A stretch of DNA of 53,938 bases from Brevibacterium sp. (GTDB lineage: Bacteria; Actinomycetota; Actinomycetes; Actinomycetales; Brevibacteriaceae): assembly GCF_022712115.1 (NCBI RefSeq), contig NZ_JALAHB010000045.1, forward strand, positions 1 through 53,938. The letters are read 5' to 3'. The stretch's first letter is position 1. Every line of letters starts with the position of its first letter. Of the stretch, positions 34,121 to 42,696 are shown piece by piece. A model generated the notes under the pieces. It was not told the origin of the DNA. It made no database searches and saw only the letters and a list, made by a program, of their open reading frames with translations. A program made the position numbers and the translations under genes.

Positions 34121-35641
34121 CTACCCGCCGGACGCGAGGTCCTCGGCGCGGAGGTACCGCACTGATCTGGAGCATTCCCAGCGCTCAGCCGCTCGGCGCA
34201 CCCGCTCCGCGCAGAACTCGCTGATCGTCGTGAAGGCGGGGGCGGCCTCGGACGCGGACGGAACTGCCGCGGCGGAGGCGGTGCCCCGTCCCGTGTCCGT
34301 ACCGCGACCGGCGCGCAGCCGGGAGGCGATGGGCTCCGCCCTCTGGACGAGTACGAAGCGGCGCGCCCCGCCGTCGCGGGCATTGGCCTCCATCACGGCC
34401 TGGGCCGTGGTGCCGGAGCCGGCGAAGAAGTCGAGGACCACTGCTGAGGGATCGTGCCAGGTGACGGCCTCGATGAGGGTGCGTACGAGCTCTACGGGCT
34501 TGGGGTAGCCGAAGATCCCGCCGAGCCCCAGCTCCTCGAGGTCGCTCCGGCCCTGCGAGCCCATCACGCGCAGGATCGAGTAGAGCTTGGAGGTCGCCTG
34601 CTCCGCCGGAGTGAGGCGGACGACGGCGTGCCGGCGCTCGCCGGTGTCCGGATCCGGTTCTCCCCAGGGCCGGAGGGCCAGCTCCCCGGAGGCCAGCCGC
34701 CTGTCGATCTCGGCCAGCTTCGCCGGGCCCCGCACGGCCTCGATGTCCTCGTACATGAGTCTGCGCTCCCGTCCGCGGACGTACGTCCCGAAGCTCACGC
34801 GCAGCACGTCGTCCTCGACGAGCATCCGCCGGCCGTCGATCACCTCGTACCTGGCGGGCGGCTTCTTCTCCGTCACCAGTGGTCCGGCCGCATCGAGGCT
34901 GCGGGCCCACGCATGGATGTAGTCGTGCCCGCGGATGACGAACTTCGCCTGCCCGCCGCCCTTGGCACGCTGATGGATGAGCGTTCCGAGGCTGTTCTCC
35001 TCGCCGAACACCTCATGTCCCAGGATCTGTGCGAAGGCCTGCTCCCGGTCGTCGATGTGGAGGAACAGCACCCCGTCCTCCCGCATGAGCGCGCGGGCGA
35101 GCTCGAGGCGGGGGCGCATGAAGTCCAGCCACGCGGCGTGGTCCCGGTACGGGGAACGGGCGCCGCCCGAGGCCGGATCGGCTGAGGGGGCGGACGCGTG
35201 TGTGGGCCCGCAGCAGGGGTCCGGGCCGCCCGCTGAGGCCGGCTCCGTGGGGCAGGCGTCCGAGGAGGAGGCCGAGGAGGAGGCCGAGGTGCGGAACGAG
35301 TCCCGGTACGTGTGTGCGTTCCCGGTGTTGTAGGGAGGGTCGATGTAGACGACTCGCACCGCGCCGCGGTGCGTGGGCAGCAGCGCGCGGAGCGCGTCGA
35401 GGTTGTCGCCCTCGATGACGAGGTCGTCACCGGTCGTGACCGGAGACGGTGCGGAGTGGCGTGCCTCTGCGACGGTCCGGGCGACCTGTCCCGCGGCGGT
35501 CCGTGACGTGCTGGAGGCTCCGGAGATGGGGGAGGCCGCCGGTGCCTCGACGGCTGAGGAGACGGCTGAGGAGACCTGGCCCGGCCGGGACAGGGGCACA
35601 TCTCGCACCTGTGCCGTTCCCCGCTGGTCCGCTCCTGCCAT
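34121..35641 (-). CDS. Site-specific N6-adenine DNA methyltransferase (beta class, Mod-like)
   Basis: A 506-residue methyltransferase. The catalytic motif DPPYNTG (Asp101) precedes the S-adenosylmethionine motif DFFAGSGTTAQAV (from Asp404), the order of beta-class N6-adenine enzymes, and the GDNLDALRALL and AWLDFMRPRLELAR blocks match type III Mod-like proteins. A low-complexity N-terminus of about 60 residues and a Ser/Ala/Pro-rich insert at about 115-160 flank the catalytic start. The ATG has TACAGT 7 nt upstream and no Shine-Dalgarno. No restriction subunit is adjacent, so it looks like an orphan methylase with a role in marking or regulating the genome. Confidence 0.88.
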   Translation of the reverse strand: MAGADQRGTAQVRDVPLSRPGQVSSAVSSAVEAPAASPISGASSTSRTAAGQVARTVAEARHSAPSPVTTGDDLVIEGDNLDALRALLPTHRGAVRVVYIDPPYNTGNAHTYRDSFRTSASSSASSSDACPTEPASAGGPDPCCGPTHASAPSADPASGGARSPYRDHAAWLDFMRPRLELARALMREDGVLFLHIDDREQAFAQILGHEVFGEENSLGTLIHQRAKGGGQAKFVIRGHDYIHAWARSLDAAGPLVTEKKPPARYEVIDGRRMLVEDDVLRVSFGTYVRGRERRLMYEDIEAVRGPAKLAEIDRRLASGELALRPWGEPDPDTGERRHAVVRLTPAEQATSKLYSILRVMGSQGRSDLEELGLGGIFGYPKPVELVRTLIEAVTWHDPSAVVLDFFAGSGTTAQAVMEANARDGGARRFVLVQRAEPIASRLRAGRGTDTGRGTASAAAVPSASEAAPAFTTISEFCAERVRRAAERWECSRSVRYLRAEDLASGG

Positions 35642-35648
35642 GAGTACG

Positions 35649-35654
35649 ACTGTA
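35649..35654 (-). promoter_or_regulatory. Candidate -10 (TACAGT) for the methyltransferase gene
   Basis: TACAGT ends 7 nt before the ATG and supports this start over internal ones. Confidence 0.5.
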
Positions 35655-35784
35655 GCGGCGAACCTCGTCGCAGGTGTGCGCGGCAGAGGCTCGCCGTGCA
35701 GGGGTCAGCTGCGGGGATCAGCGGCGCTGGTGCCCGAGGTGCCCGAGGCTCGGAGGCGGGCGGTGCGGCTGTACGGGGTGGGGT

Positions 35785-36390
35785 TCAGCCCTCGTCGGCG
35801 AAGCCGTCGGCTTCCTGCCGCAGGCCGTCGACGGTGTCCACCGGCAGGACCCCATCGTCGGCCACGGCGTCGACGTCGAGGTCGTCGCCGTCGAGCTGGG
35901 CGGTCTCCGCGTCGTCGCCGCCGTCGGAGACCATCTCGTCGCCCACGCGATTGCCCTGTTCCGCCGCGGGCGTCTCCTCCGCGGAGAACGCGTTCACGGC
36001 GCCGAGGGGATCGCTGGTCTCGCTGCCGCACTCCTGCCGCGGAGGGCTGTCGTCGAGGAGCGCGTCGTCCGCACCTTCGACGCCCGTGCCTTCCGGGCCC
36101 GCGCCGCCGGGCTCCGCGGCCTCGGGCTCCAGGCTGCCGAGCGACACGTGCTCGGGGGCGACCTCGGGTGCCCCGTCGGCCTCGTCCGGCCCGGGCTCCA
36201 TGCCGGGAGCGAGTCCGTCCCCGGCGCTGGACTCTCCGCCGCTGAACTCCCCGTCCCGGAACTCCGCATCGAGGGCCTGGGCCTCGGCTTCCTCCTCGGC
36301 GGCCTCGAGGATCTCGTCCGGCGTGGGTTCGGCCTCCGGCGAGAGGCGCGCGTCCTCCGCTTCGAATGCGCTGTCGTGGGTCTCGGTCAT
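35785..36390 (-). CDS. Highly acidic, lysine-free hypothetical protein
   Basis: A 201-residue protein of no recognised family. It is dominated by Asp, Glu, Gly, Ala and Pro, contains only five arginines and no lysine, and has no hydrophobic segment, so it is probably disordered and strongly negative. One cysteine is present. A GGGAG ribosome binding site about 7 nt before the ATG and strongly GC-rich third codon positions support translation; overlapping opposite-strand frames lack such a site. The gene stands alone between the methyltransferase and lhgO. A DNA-mimic or ion-buffering role could be imagined, but there is no direct evidence. Confidence 0.7.
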   Translation of the reverse strand: MTETHDSAFEAEDARLSPEAEPTPDEILEAAEEEAEAQALDAEFRDGEFSGGESSAGDGLAPGMEPGPDEADGAPEVAPEHVSLGSLEPEAAEPGGAGPEGTGVEGADDALLDDSPPRQECGSETSDPLGAVNAFSAEETPAAEQGNRVGDEMVSDGGDDAETAQLDGDDLDVDAVADDGVLPVDTVDGLRQEADGFADEG

Positions 36391-36550
36391 GATCGCTCCC
36401 GTCCTTCGAATCGCTCTGCTTCGCGGGTGCTGCCGGCCGTGTGCGGATGCCGTGGGTCCGAGTCTACGCATCGCCGAGCGGCTGTCGACCCCTTCGTCGG
36501 AGATCAGGTTCACTTGTGATCTGTGCGGAGGTGCGGAGGACGCGCCTGCC

Positions 36551-36660
36551 GGACTGCCGGCGGACAGCGCGGCGAACTGCCGGCGGGCGATGAGGCGGAC
36601 TGCCAACGGGCGATGAGGGCGTGCCGGAAGCGGACGGTGAGGGCGTGCCGCAGGTGGGCG
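36551..36660. repeat. Degenerate tandem repeat of about 23 bp in the acidic-protein/lhgO gap
   Basis: Units begin near 36551, 36574, 36597, 36619 and 36643. The second and third share CGGGCGATGAGG. This array is the main feature of the 376-bp intergenic region 36391-36766; the rest shows only the lhgO -10-like site. Confidence 0.6.
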
Positions 36661-36754
36661 GTACGGTCGTGTCACCGGTGCGAGGAGTGCGGTCCCCGCC
36701 TCATGCGGCCGGGCCCGTCCTCTCCGACACCTCCCCAACGCCGCCCGCACCAGG

Positions 36755-36760
36755 CAGACT
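36755..36760 (+). promoter_or_regulatory. Candidate -10 (CAGACT) for leaderless lhgO
   Basis: CAGACT, then GGTGGC, then ATG; the same layout as the amidase start at 19599. Confidence 0.45.
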
Positions 36761-36766
36761 GGTGGC

Positions 36767-38020
36767 ATGAGAGCACAGCCACAGCGCATCGCCGTCGTGG
36801 GAGGCGGCATCATCGGCACCGCGGTCGCGCGCGAACTCGCGCTCCGCTTCGAGGACGCGACCGTCACCCTCTTCGAGAAGGAGTCGCACCTGGCCGCGCA
36901 TCAGACGGGGCACAACTCGGGCGTGGTGCATGCGGGTCTCTACTACGAGCCGGGCTCGCTCAAGGCCCGACTGTGCCGCAGCGGGGTGGAGAAGATCATC
37001 CGCTACACGGCGGAGAACGGGATCCCCTACGAGGAGTGCGGCAAGCTGGTCGTCGCGCAGGACACGGACGAGGTGGACCGCCTGGAGGCGATCTTCGCCC
37101 GTGCGCAGGCCAACGGCGTCCCGCATGTGAAGCTGCTCGACCGGAACGAGATGCGCGAGGTGGAACCGGGGGTGCGCGGCGTGCTCGCCCTCCACTCGCC
37201 GCACACCGCGATCATCGACTATGTGGCGCTCACGGAGTCCTTGGGCCGCGATCTCGAGGCCGCGGGCGGTCTCATCCGGTACGACTCGGAGGTGGCGCGT
37301 CTGGACACCCTCTCCAGTGAGGTGCGGGTGCGCCTGGCGCTGCCGGGTGCCAAGGGATCCTCCGTCACCGAGGACGCGGGTGTGTTCGACCTCGTCGTCA
37401 CCTGCGCGGGTCTGCAGTCGGATCGCCTGGCCGTGGCGAGCGGGCTGGAGCAGGACCCGCGGATCGTGCCGTTCTACGGGGACTACTTCGTGGCCCGCGG
37501 AGAGGCCGCCGAGGCCGTGCGCGGTCTCATCTATCCGGTCCCGGACCCGGCGTACCCGTTCCTGGGAGTGCATCTCACCAGGAGCATCGACGGCTCCCTG
37601 CTGCTGGGCCCCAACGCCTTCCTCTCCCTGGGGCGGGAGAAGTACGAACGGAAGGTGGGGCCCATCGGCGGCCTCGACCTCTCCGACCTGGGCAGGACGC
37701 TGGGCTACAAGGGGTTCTGGAAGTTCGCCTCGCAGAACATGAAGGCGGCGGCCCGGGAGGCGCGCACCGCGCTGAGCCCGCAGGCGTTCATCGCGGAGGC
37801 GCAGAAGTTCGTCCCGGAGCTGGACGCCTCCGCCGTGGTGCCCGGTCCCCGCGGGGTGCGCGCGCAGGCGATGAACCCGGACGGCTCGCTCGTGGACGAC
37901 TTCGTCATCACCTCCCGAGGCCGGCTCACTCAGGTGCGCAACGCACCCTCTCCGGGCGCCACCAGCTCGCTCGCGATCGCCGAGTACGTGGTGGACAGGG
38001 CGGTCGAGTCCCTGCGCTGA
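36767..38020 (+). CDS. lhgO: L-2-hydroxyglutarate oxidase
   Basis: A 417-residue FAD enzyme of the DAO family that oxidises L-2-hydroxyglutarate to 2-oxoglutarate, passing electrons to oxygen or the quinone pool. The N-terminal IAVVGGGIIGTAVARELA binds FAD. The LhgO hallmarks AAHQTGHNSGVVHAGLYY, CGKLVVA, FYGDYF, YPVPDPAYPFLGVHLTR and GPNAFLSLGREKY are all present. The gene stands alone; no glutarate hydroxylase or gab genes lie nearby. No ribosome binding site is seen, and a -10-like CAGACT lies 6 nt before the ATG. Confidence 0.94.
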   Translation: MRAQPQRIAVVGGGIIGTAVARELALRFEDATVTLFEKESHLAAHQTGHNSGVVHAGLYYEPGSLKARLCRSGVEKIIRYTAENGIPYEECGKLVVAQDTDEVDRLEAIFARAQANGVPHVKLLDRNEMREVEPGVRGVLALHSPHTAIIDYVALTESLGRDLEAAGGLIRYDSEVARLDTLSSEVRVRLALPGAKGSSVTEDAGVFDLVVTCAGLQSDRLAVASGLEQDPRIVPFYGDYFVARGEAAEAVRGLIYPVPDPAYPFLGVHLTRSIDGSLLLGPNAFLSLGREKYERKVGPIGGLDLSDLGRTLGYKGFWKFASQNMKAAAREARTALSPQAFIAEAQKFVPELDASAVVPGPRGVRAQAMNPDGSLVDDFVITSRGRLTQVRNAPSPGATSSLAIAEYVVDRAVESLR

Positions 38021-38090
38021 GCGCGGCGGAGCACCCGCATGCGGGCGTGCAGGGGAGTACCCGCGCGCGGGGCAGCGGGCGTGCCTCCGC

Positions 38091-38627
38091 CTACTCTCCG
38101 GCCCCCTGTCCCTGCGCAGCTGCCTCCTGCTCGGCCGCCCACTGCGCCACGCGGCGGGCGCTCTCCTCCTCGGAGAGGTCCTCGACGCGGCTCATGACCG
38201 ACCAGCGGATGCCGAAGGGGTCGCGGATCGAGGCGAAGCGGTCCCCGGAGACGAACTCGCTCACCGGTTCCCTGATGGTGGCACCCGCTGCCACGGCGCG
38301 CTCGACGACCGCGTCGACGTCCGCGCAGTAGAGGCCCATCGAGCAGCAGTCCGCATCACCGGCCGGCGGCGGTACGAGGCCGAAGTCCGGATTGGGCTCG
38401 CCCAGCTGCAGCCGGCCGTTGCCCATGTCCAGATCGGCGTGGACGACCATGCCGCCCATCTCCGTGACGTCGACGACGCGGGCGTCGAACACCTCGCGGT
38501 AGAACTCGACGGCCTCCGCCGCGCGCGGAACTGCGAGGAACGGCGTGAGACTGGTGGTGCCGTGGGGGATTCCGTCAGTGGTGTGTGCGCCGGTGACGCC
38601 CCGGCGCGGGGCCTGTGACTCGCTCAT
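38091..38627 (-). CDS. VOC-superfamily (glyoxalase/PhnB-like) protein
   Basis: A 178-residue protein with paired beta-alpha-beta-beta-beta modules of the VOC fold. LTPFLAVPRAAEAVEFYREVFDARVV, VVHADLDMGNGRLQLGE and GDRFASIRDPFGIRWSVMSRVEDLS are typical of PhnB-like VOC proteins, which bind metal or small ligands. The extended Glu/Ala-rich C-terminus is unremarkable. TACAGT lies 6 nt before the ATG, although GGAGC in the same leader may also serve as a weak binding site. It is divergent from an AraC-type regulator that may control it. Confidence 0.87.
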   Translation of the reverse strand: MSESQAPRRGVTGAHTTDGIPHGTTSLTPFLAVPRAAEAVEFYREVFDARVVDVTEMGGMVVHADLDMGNGRLQLGEPNPDFGLVPPPAGDADCCSMGLYCADVDAVVERAVAAGATIREPVSEFVSGDRFASIRDPFGIRWSVMSRVEDLSEEESARRVAQWAAEQEAAAQGQGAGE

Positions 38628-38633
38628 GCTCCG

Positions 38634-38639
38634 ACTGTA
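38634..38639 (-). promoter_or_regulatory. Candidate -10 (TACAGT) for the VOC gene
   Basis: Identical hexamer and nearly identical spacing (6 nt) to the methyltransferase promoter at 35649. Confidence 0.45.
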
Positions 38640-38709
38640 AGGATCGCGCCGGACGCGGTGCTTGAATATTTGCGACAGCGCAGGAGGACGGTGCGGGAGG
38701 ACGGGGACG

Positions 38710-39570
38710 ATGGGTGAGCAGCCGCTGGACGGGCGAGGGATCCTGTATCCCGCACGCCTGCCCACCTTCCACCGCGTGCCGGCGCCTGCGCACCTGCAGA
38801 ACCGCATCCGCTGGTTCTGGATCCCGCAGTGGCGGGTGGCTCCGGGGCGCACCTCGCGGCAGAGCGTCCTGCCCTTCCCCGCCTCCAACCTCGTGGTCTA
38901 TCCGGATGCGGTCACCCTCGCCGGGCCCACCACCCGCGTCTCCCACCGTGACCTCACGGGGTGCGGCTGGGTGGTGGGTGCTCTGCTGCGGCCGGCCGCC
39001 GTCCGTGGGCTGGGATTCGCCCCTGCGGTACTGAGGGACGCCGAGGTGCCCCTCTGGCGGGCAGGCGAGCCGGCCTCGGTCGCGGCTGACGTTCCGGTTG
39101 CCGTGCGGGAGGAGGGCGGGCCTGCGCTTGAGGAGCTGTGCAGCCGCGTGCGCGCCGCCATGGGAGAAGCGGAGGCGGACGCAGCGGCGCGGGCCGCGGC
39201 GACGGTGGCCTTCGCCGAGTGGATCGAGACGCGCGTTCCGGAGCCGGACGCGCACGGCGACCTCGCCAACAGGATGGAGGACCTCATCGCCGGCGACGGT
39301 GCGATCACGCGCATCGAACAGGTGGCTGAGCGGCTGGGCGTCTCCGTGCGCAGTGTGCAGCGGGTGGCACGGGCGTGCGTGGGCCTGCCGCCCCTGGCGA
39401 TCATCCGCCGGTACCGGTTGCAGGAGGCCGCGCAGCGCCTGCGCGAGGACCGCGCCGTCACGGTCTCCCGGATCGCGGCGGAGCTGGGCTACGCCGACCA
39501 CGCCCATCTGACGGCGGACTTCCGCCGCGTCCTGGGCCTCACACCCAGCGGCTACAGGGAGGAGCGATGA
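38710..39570 (+). CDS. AraC-family transcriptional regulator
   Basis: A 286-residue regulator. The C-terminal AraC domain (residues about 195-285) has both helix-turn-helices, the first in ITRIEQVAERLGVSVRSVQRVAR and the second in VSRIAAELGYADHAHLTADFRRVLGLTPSGYR. The N-terminal domain of about 150 residues fits the group with a cupin-like N-terminus annotated as DUF6597. A GGGAGGACGGGG leader contains the ribosome binding site. It is transcribed away from one VOC gene and towards another, so it could govern either. Confidence 0.88.
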   Translation: MGEQPLDGRGILYPARLPTFHRVPAPAHLQNRIRWFWIPQWRVAPGRTSRQSVLPFPASNLVVYPDAVTLAGPTTRVSHRDLTGCGWVVGALLRPAAVRGLGFAPAVLRDAEVPLWRAGEPASVAADVPVAVREEGGPALEELCSRVRAAMGEAEADAAARAAATVAFAEWIETRVPEPDAHGDLANRMEDLIAGDGAITRIEQVAERLGVSVRSVQRVARACVGLPPLAIIRRYRLQEAAQRLREDRAVTVSRIAAELGYADHAHLTADFRRVLGLTPSGYREER

Positions 39571-39585
39571 GGAGGCGGAGAGGCC

Positions 39586-40008
39586 TCAGCCTGCCTCGTT
39601 GACGCGCAGGAGGTTGCCGGCAGGATCGCGGAAGGCGCAGTCGCGCACGCCGTACTCCTGGTCGATGGGCTCCTGGACGACCTCCGCCCCCGCGGCCTCG
39701 ACCTTCTCGAAGAAGGCGTCCAGGTCGTCGACGGCCAGTGTGAGAGAGGCGTAGCTGCCCTTGGCGATGAGCTCGAGGATCGTCCGCCTCTCCTCCTCGG
39801 AGATGGTGGGATCGCAGGCCGGCGGCTCCAGGACGAGTGAGGTGACGGAGGCTCCTTCCGCGGTGCTGGGCGGGTCCAGGGTGATCCAGCGCATGTCCTC
39901 GTAGCCCACGTCGTTGGAGACGGTGAAGCCCAGCACATCGCGGTAGAAGGCGAGTGAGGCCTCCGGATCGGTGTGCGGGAGGAACGCGTAGCGGACTGAC
40001 AGACTCAT
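39586..40008 (-). CDS. VOC-superfamily (glyoxalase-like) protein
   Basis: A 140-residue VOC protein. LSVRYAFLPHTDPEASLAFYRDVLGFTVSNDVGY opens the first module and CAFRDPAGNLLRVNE closes the second, which is standard for the family. The substrate is not predictable. It overlaps the stop of the upstream AraC-type gene by ATGA, so the pair forms a regulator-enzyme operon. A GAGAG site precedes the ATG. Confidence 0.88.
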   Translation of the reverse strand: MSLSVRYAFLPHTDPEASLAFYRDVLGFTVSNDVGYEDMRWITLDPPSTAEGASVTSLVLEPPACDPTISEEERRTILELIAKGSYASLTLAVDDLDAFFEKVEAAGAEVVQEPIDQEYGVRDCAFRDPAGNLLRVNEAG

Positions 40009-40493
40009 GGTTCTCTCTTTTCGTGTGGGTCGGGTTGTGGGGTGTCGTCGGTCTGGTGAGGGCCCTGGGCCGGCTGCGGAGGGCGCCGGACGCGAACGGG
40101 CCGGGTGGCGCGCTGGACCTTGCATGCGGGTGCGCCCGCGGTCGCTCCGGCCGCCTGCTTCCGGTAGACGCTGGGCGGTGTGCCCACCAGCTCCGTGAAG
40201 CGCGTGCTGAACGTGCCGAGGGAGGAGAAGCCCACGGCGAAGCAGGCCTCCGTGACGCTCACGTCGCCGCGCCGCAGCAGCGCCATCGCCCTCTCGATCC
40301 GCCGCGTCATGAGGTAGGAGTACGGCGATTCGCCGTAGGCCTCCCGGAAGCGGCGGCTGAGGTGGCCCGCGGACATGTGGACGCCTCGGGCGAGGGCCTC
40401 CACATCCAGCGGCGAGGCGTGCTCCCGGTCGATCCGGTCGCGCACCCGCCGCAGGAGCACGAGCTCCGCGAGTCTCTCCGCGTCCGTGCGCAT
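40005..40493 (-). CDS. Short AraC-family transcriptional regulator
   Basis: A 162-residue protein made of little more than the AraC DNA-binding domain: LDVEALARGVHMSAGHLSRRFREAYGESPYSYL and VTEACFAVGFSSLGTFSTRFTELVGTPPSVYR are the two helix-turn-helices. A basic/Pro-rich tail of about 40 residues follows. There is no separate ligand domain. It is coupled to the VOC gene by an ATGA overlap, a frequent actinobacterial pairing. The start is set by the first in-frame ATG; its ribosome binding site is weak. Confidence 0.88.
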   Translation of the reverse strand: MRTDAERLAELVLLRRVRDRIDREHASPLDVEALARGVHMSAGHLSRRFREAYGESPYSYLMTRRIERAMALLRRGDVSVTEACFAVGFSSLGTFSTRFTELVGTPPSVYRKQAAGATAGAPACKVQRATRPVRVRRPPQPAQGPHQTDDTPQPDPHEKREP

Positions 40494-40683
40494 TCAGGCC
40501 GCCCGGGAGCGGCCGGACGGACGCGTGCGGTGAGGCGGAGCGCTGTGCATGCGTCCACAGTAGGCGCGCGGGCCGGCGGCGGGCTTCTCGATTCCTGATC
40601 GATGAGGTGCCGGGGTGCGGCGGAGCGGTACAGGCTCTGCGACTCGGAGGCCGGCCTCCCACACCGGTGTCCGTGCCGTCTGA

Positions 40684-40689
40684 TTGACT
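40684..40689 (+). promoter_or_regulatory. Possible -10 (TTGACT) before the ABC-ATPase gene
   Basis: TTGACT-GGGCCC-ATG mirrors the ACTGG-N4-ATG layout of the amidase and lhgO genes, but the second base departs from TANNNT. Confidence 0.3.
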
Positions 40690-40695
40690 GGGCCC

Positions 40696-42543
40696 ATGCA
40701 GGACAGGCACGGATCGGACAGGCAGGGACAGAGCCACAAGCCGCCCCAGAACGGCAGGCGAGCCCAGGACCTCGCGCGGACGCTCATCGGCATGGACGGG
40801 CGCAGCTACCCGTCCTACAAGCAGCTCCACGGCACGCACGAGCTGGGCGACCTCGCGGTGGCGATCGACCATGTGCAGTCCGATCCCTACGCCCCGCCCT
40901 CGCGCGTGTGCGTGCTCGTGGACGCAGAGGACGCCGCGCTGCCGCAGGATCTCCTCGAGACGGCTGACGACAGGATCGCGGTGGGCGATTTCCTCACGCG
41001 CCGGTTCGCCGCGCAGCTGTGTGCGGCGGGAGCGGACAGGGACATCCGCATCGACGAACCGGGCCAGCAGGTGCTCGCACGCAGCAGCGTCCTCCTCGCA
41101 CCCGACCGCGTGGAGGTCCGCTTCGAGGTGGCGCTGCCCGCCGCCGGCCGCCGCATCAAGGGCCGCGCGGCCGCGCGGATCCTCACGGAGCTGCTGCCCG
41201 AGGTCGCACGCGCCGCGCTCTTCCACGGGGAGTTCGACGCGCCCACCCGTGACGCCCTGCGCGCCCACGTCGTCCTCCTCCGCGACCAGGAGCACCTGCG
41301 CGCCTCCCTGCGGGAGCGCGGGCTCATCGCCTTCGTGGGCGAGGGCGCGATCCTGCCGCGGCGCTCCGGCGACTCGGACCTGCCGCTGGAGACCCGCCTC
41401 GGCGCCGTGCCCTTCGCCGTCCCGGAGTCGCTGCGTGCGGAGTTCGCGCTGCCCAGCGGGCGGACCGTCACGGGCATGGGGATCCCCGAGGGCGTCACCG
41501 TGATCGTGGGCGGCGGGTACCACGGCAAGTCCACTCTGCTGCGCGCCGTGGAGCGCGGGGTGTATCCGCACATCGCCGGCGACGGCCGCGAGTGGGTCCT
41601 CACGCGGCCGGATGCGGTCTCCATCCGGGCGGAGGACGGCCGCGCGGTGACGGGCGTGGACATCTCGCCCTTCATCACCAATCTGCCCACCGGCACGGAC
41701 ACACGAGCCTTCTCGACCACGAACGCCAGCGGCTCCACCTCGCAGGCGGCCAATCTCGTCGAGGCGGTGGAAGCCGGCGCGAGTGCCCTGCTCATCGACG
41801 AGGACACCTCGGCGACCAACTTCATGATCCGCGACGAGCGCATGCGCCGCCTCATCCCCGCGAACCGTGAGCCCATCACGCCGTTCGTGGACCGCATCCG
41901 GCCGCTGTACGAGGAGCGCGGTGTGTCCACCGTGCTGGTGGCCGGCGGCTCCGGCGCCTTCTTCGACGTCGCCGACCACGTCATCGCCCTCGACGAGTAC
42001 GTTCCGCGTGACGTCACCGCACAGGCGCGGGCGCTGGCGGCGGACGATGCCGGGGCCGCTGCGGCCGGTGGTCCTGTGTTCGCCGCGGCCGTCTCGCGCG
42101 TGCCCGCCCGCGGAGGCCTCGGTAGAGGTGAGGAGCAGGGGCCGGACGCGGCCGGCCGGGGTGCGCAGCACCGCGGCGGCAGAGGCCCGGCAGGCCGGGG
42201 CGCAGGCGGCAGCGGCCGGGGGAAGAGCCCCAAGCCTGCCCGTGCCCGGGGACTGGGGCAGATCCAGTACGGTACGGAGACGATCGAGCTGGGGGCCGTG
42301 GTGCAGCTGGTCGATCCCTCGCAGACCGAGGCGATCGCCCGCGCCCTCGACGTGCTCAGCCGCGAGCTCGACGGGGAGACGAGCCTCGCCGAGGCCCTCG
42401 ACGCCCTCGAACGGCGCTTCGACGCCGAGGGCCTGGACTGGCTCTCGCCCCACCGCGGGCATCCCGGTCGCCTGGCGCGCCCGCGGCGGCACGAGCTTCT
42501 CGCCGCAGTGGGGCGCTATCGCCGGCTGAAGCTCGCGGACTGA
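40696..42543 (+). CDS. ABC-ATPase-domain (P-loop) protein of the YgiD-independent, soluble class
   Basis: A 615-residue soluble P-loop protein of the predicted ABC_ATPase family (no membrane segment, no partner permease). The conserved features are LIGMDGRSYPSYKQLHG near residue 35, the Walker A-like VIVGGGYHGKSTLLRAVERGVYPH, FSTTNASGSTSQAANLVEAVEAG in place of the ABC signature, and a Walker B-like ALLIDEDTSATNFMIRD. Near residues 470-520 there is a Gly/Arg-rich insert. A TTG 12 nt upstream is in frame, but ATG 40696 is preferred. The role of the family is unknown; a nucleic-acid function has been suggested. Confidence 0.88.
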   Translation: MQDRHGSDRQGQSHKPPQNGRRAQDLARTLIGMDGRSYPSYKQLHGTHELGDLAVAIDHVQSDPYAPPSRVCVLVDAEDAALPQDLLETADDRIAVGDFLTRRFAAQLCAAGADRDIRIDEPGQQVLARSSVLLAPDRVEVRFEVALPAAGRRIKGRAAARILTELLPEVARAALFHGEFDAPTRDALRAHVVLLRDQEHLRASLRERGLIAFVGEGAILPRRSGDSDLPLETRLGAVPFAVPESLRAEFALPSGRTVTGMGIPEGVTVIVGGGYHGKSTLLRAVERGVYPHIAGDGREWVLTRPDAVSIRAEDGRAVTGVDISPFITNLPTGTDTRAFSTTNASGSTSQAANLVEAVEAGASALLIDEDTSATNFMIRDERMRRLIPANREPITPFVDRIRPLYEERGVSTVLVAGGSGAFFDVADHVIALDEYVPRDVTAQARALAADDAGAAAAGGPVFAAAVSRVPARGGLGRGEEQGPDAAGRGAQHRGGRGPAGRGAGGSGRGKSPKPARARGLGQIQYGTETIELGAVVQLVDPSQTEAIARALDVLSRELDGETSLAEALDALERRFDAEGLDWLSPHRGHPGRLARPRRHELLAAVGRYRRLKLAD

Positions 42544-42696
42544 GCCGTGCGGGCCCCGTGGCCGGTCTGACTCGCACGGGCTGTGAGGCCGGACCGGCCA
42601 CGAGGCCGGACTCGGAGACGTTCGGCCTGTGCGGAGACAGACTCCGCAGGCGCCGAGCCCGTGCAGGGTGCGGCGCACGCGGAGCTGCGCCGTCGC

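Noticed and set aside
35674-36519. Plus-strand frame of 281 residues opposite the acidic protein
   Set aside because: The minus strand has a ribosome binding site and the right third-position GC bias. The plus-strand frame is Arg/Gly-rich and has neither.
38034-38045. CCCGCATGCGGG palindrome after lhgO
   Set aside because: The stem is too short to call a terminator with confidence.
42558-42601. GTGGCCGGTC/GACCGGCCAC hairpin after the ABC-ATPase gene
   Set aside because: Ten pairs with a 24-nt loop and no T-run. Such structures are common by chance at this GC content, so it was not listed as a terminator.
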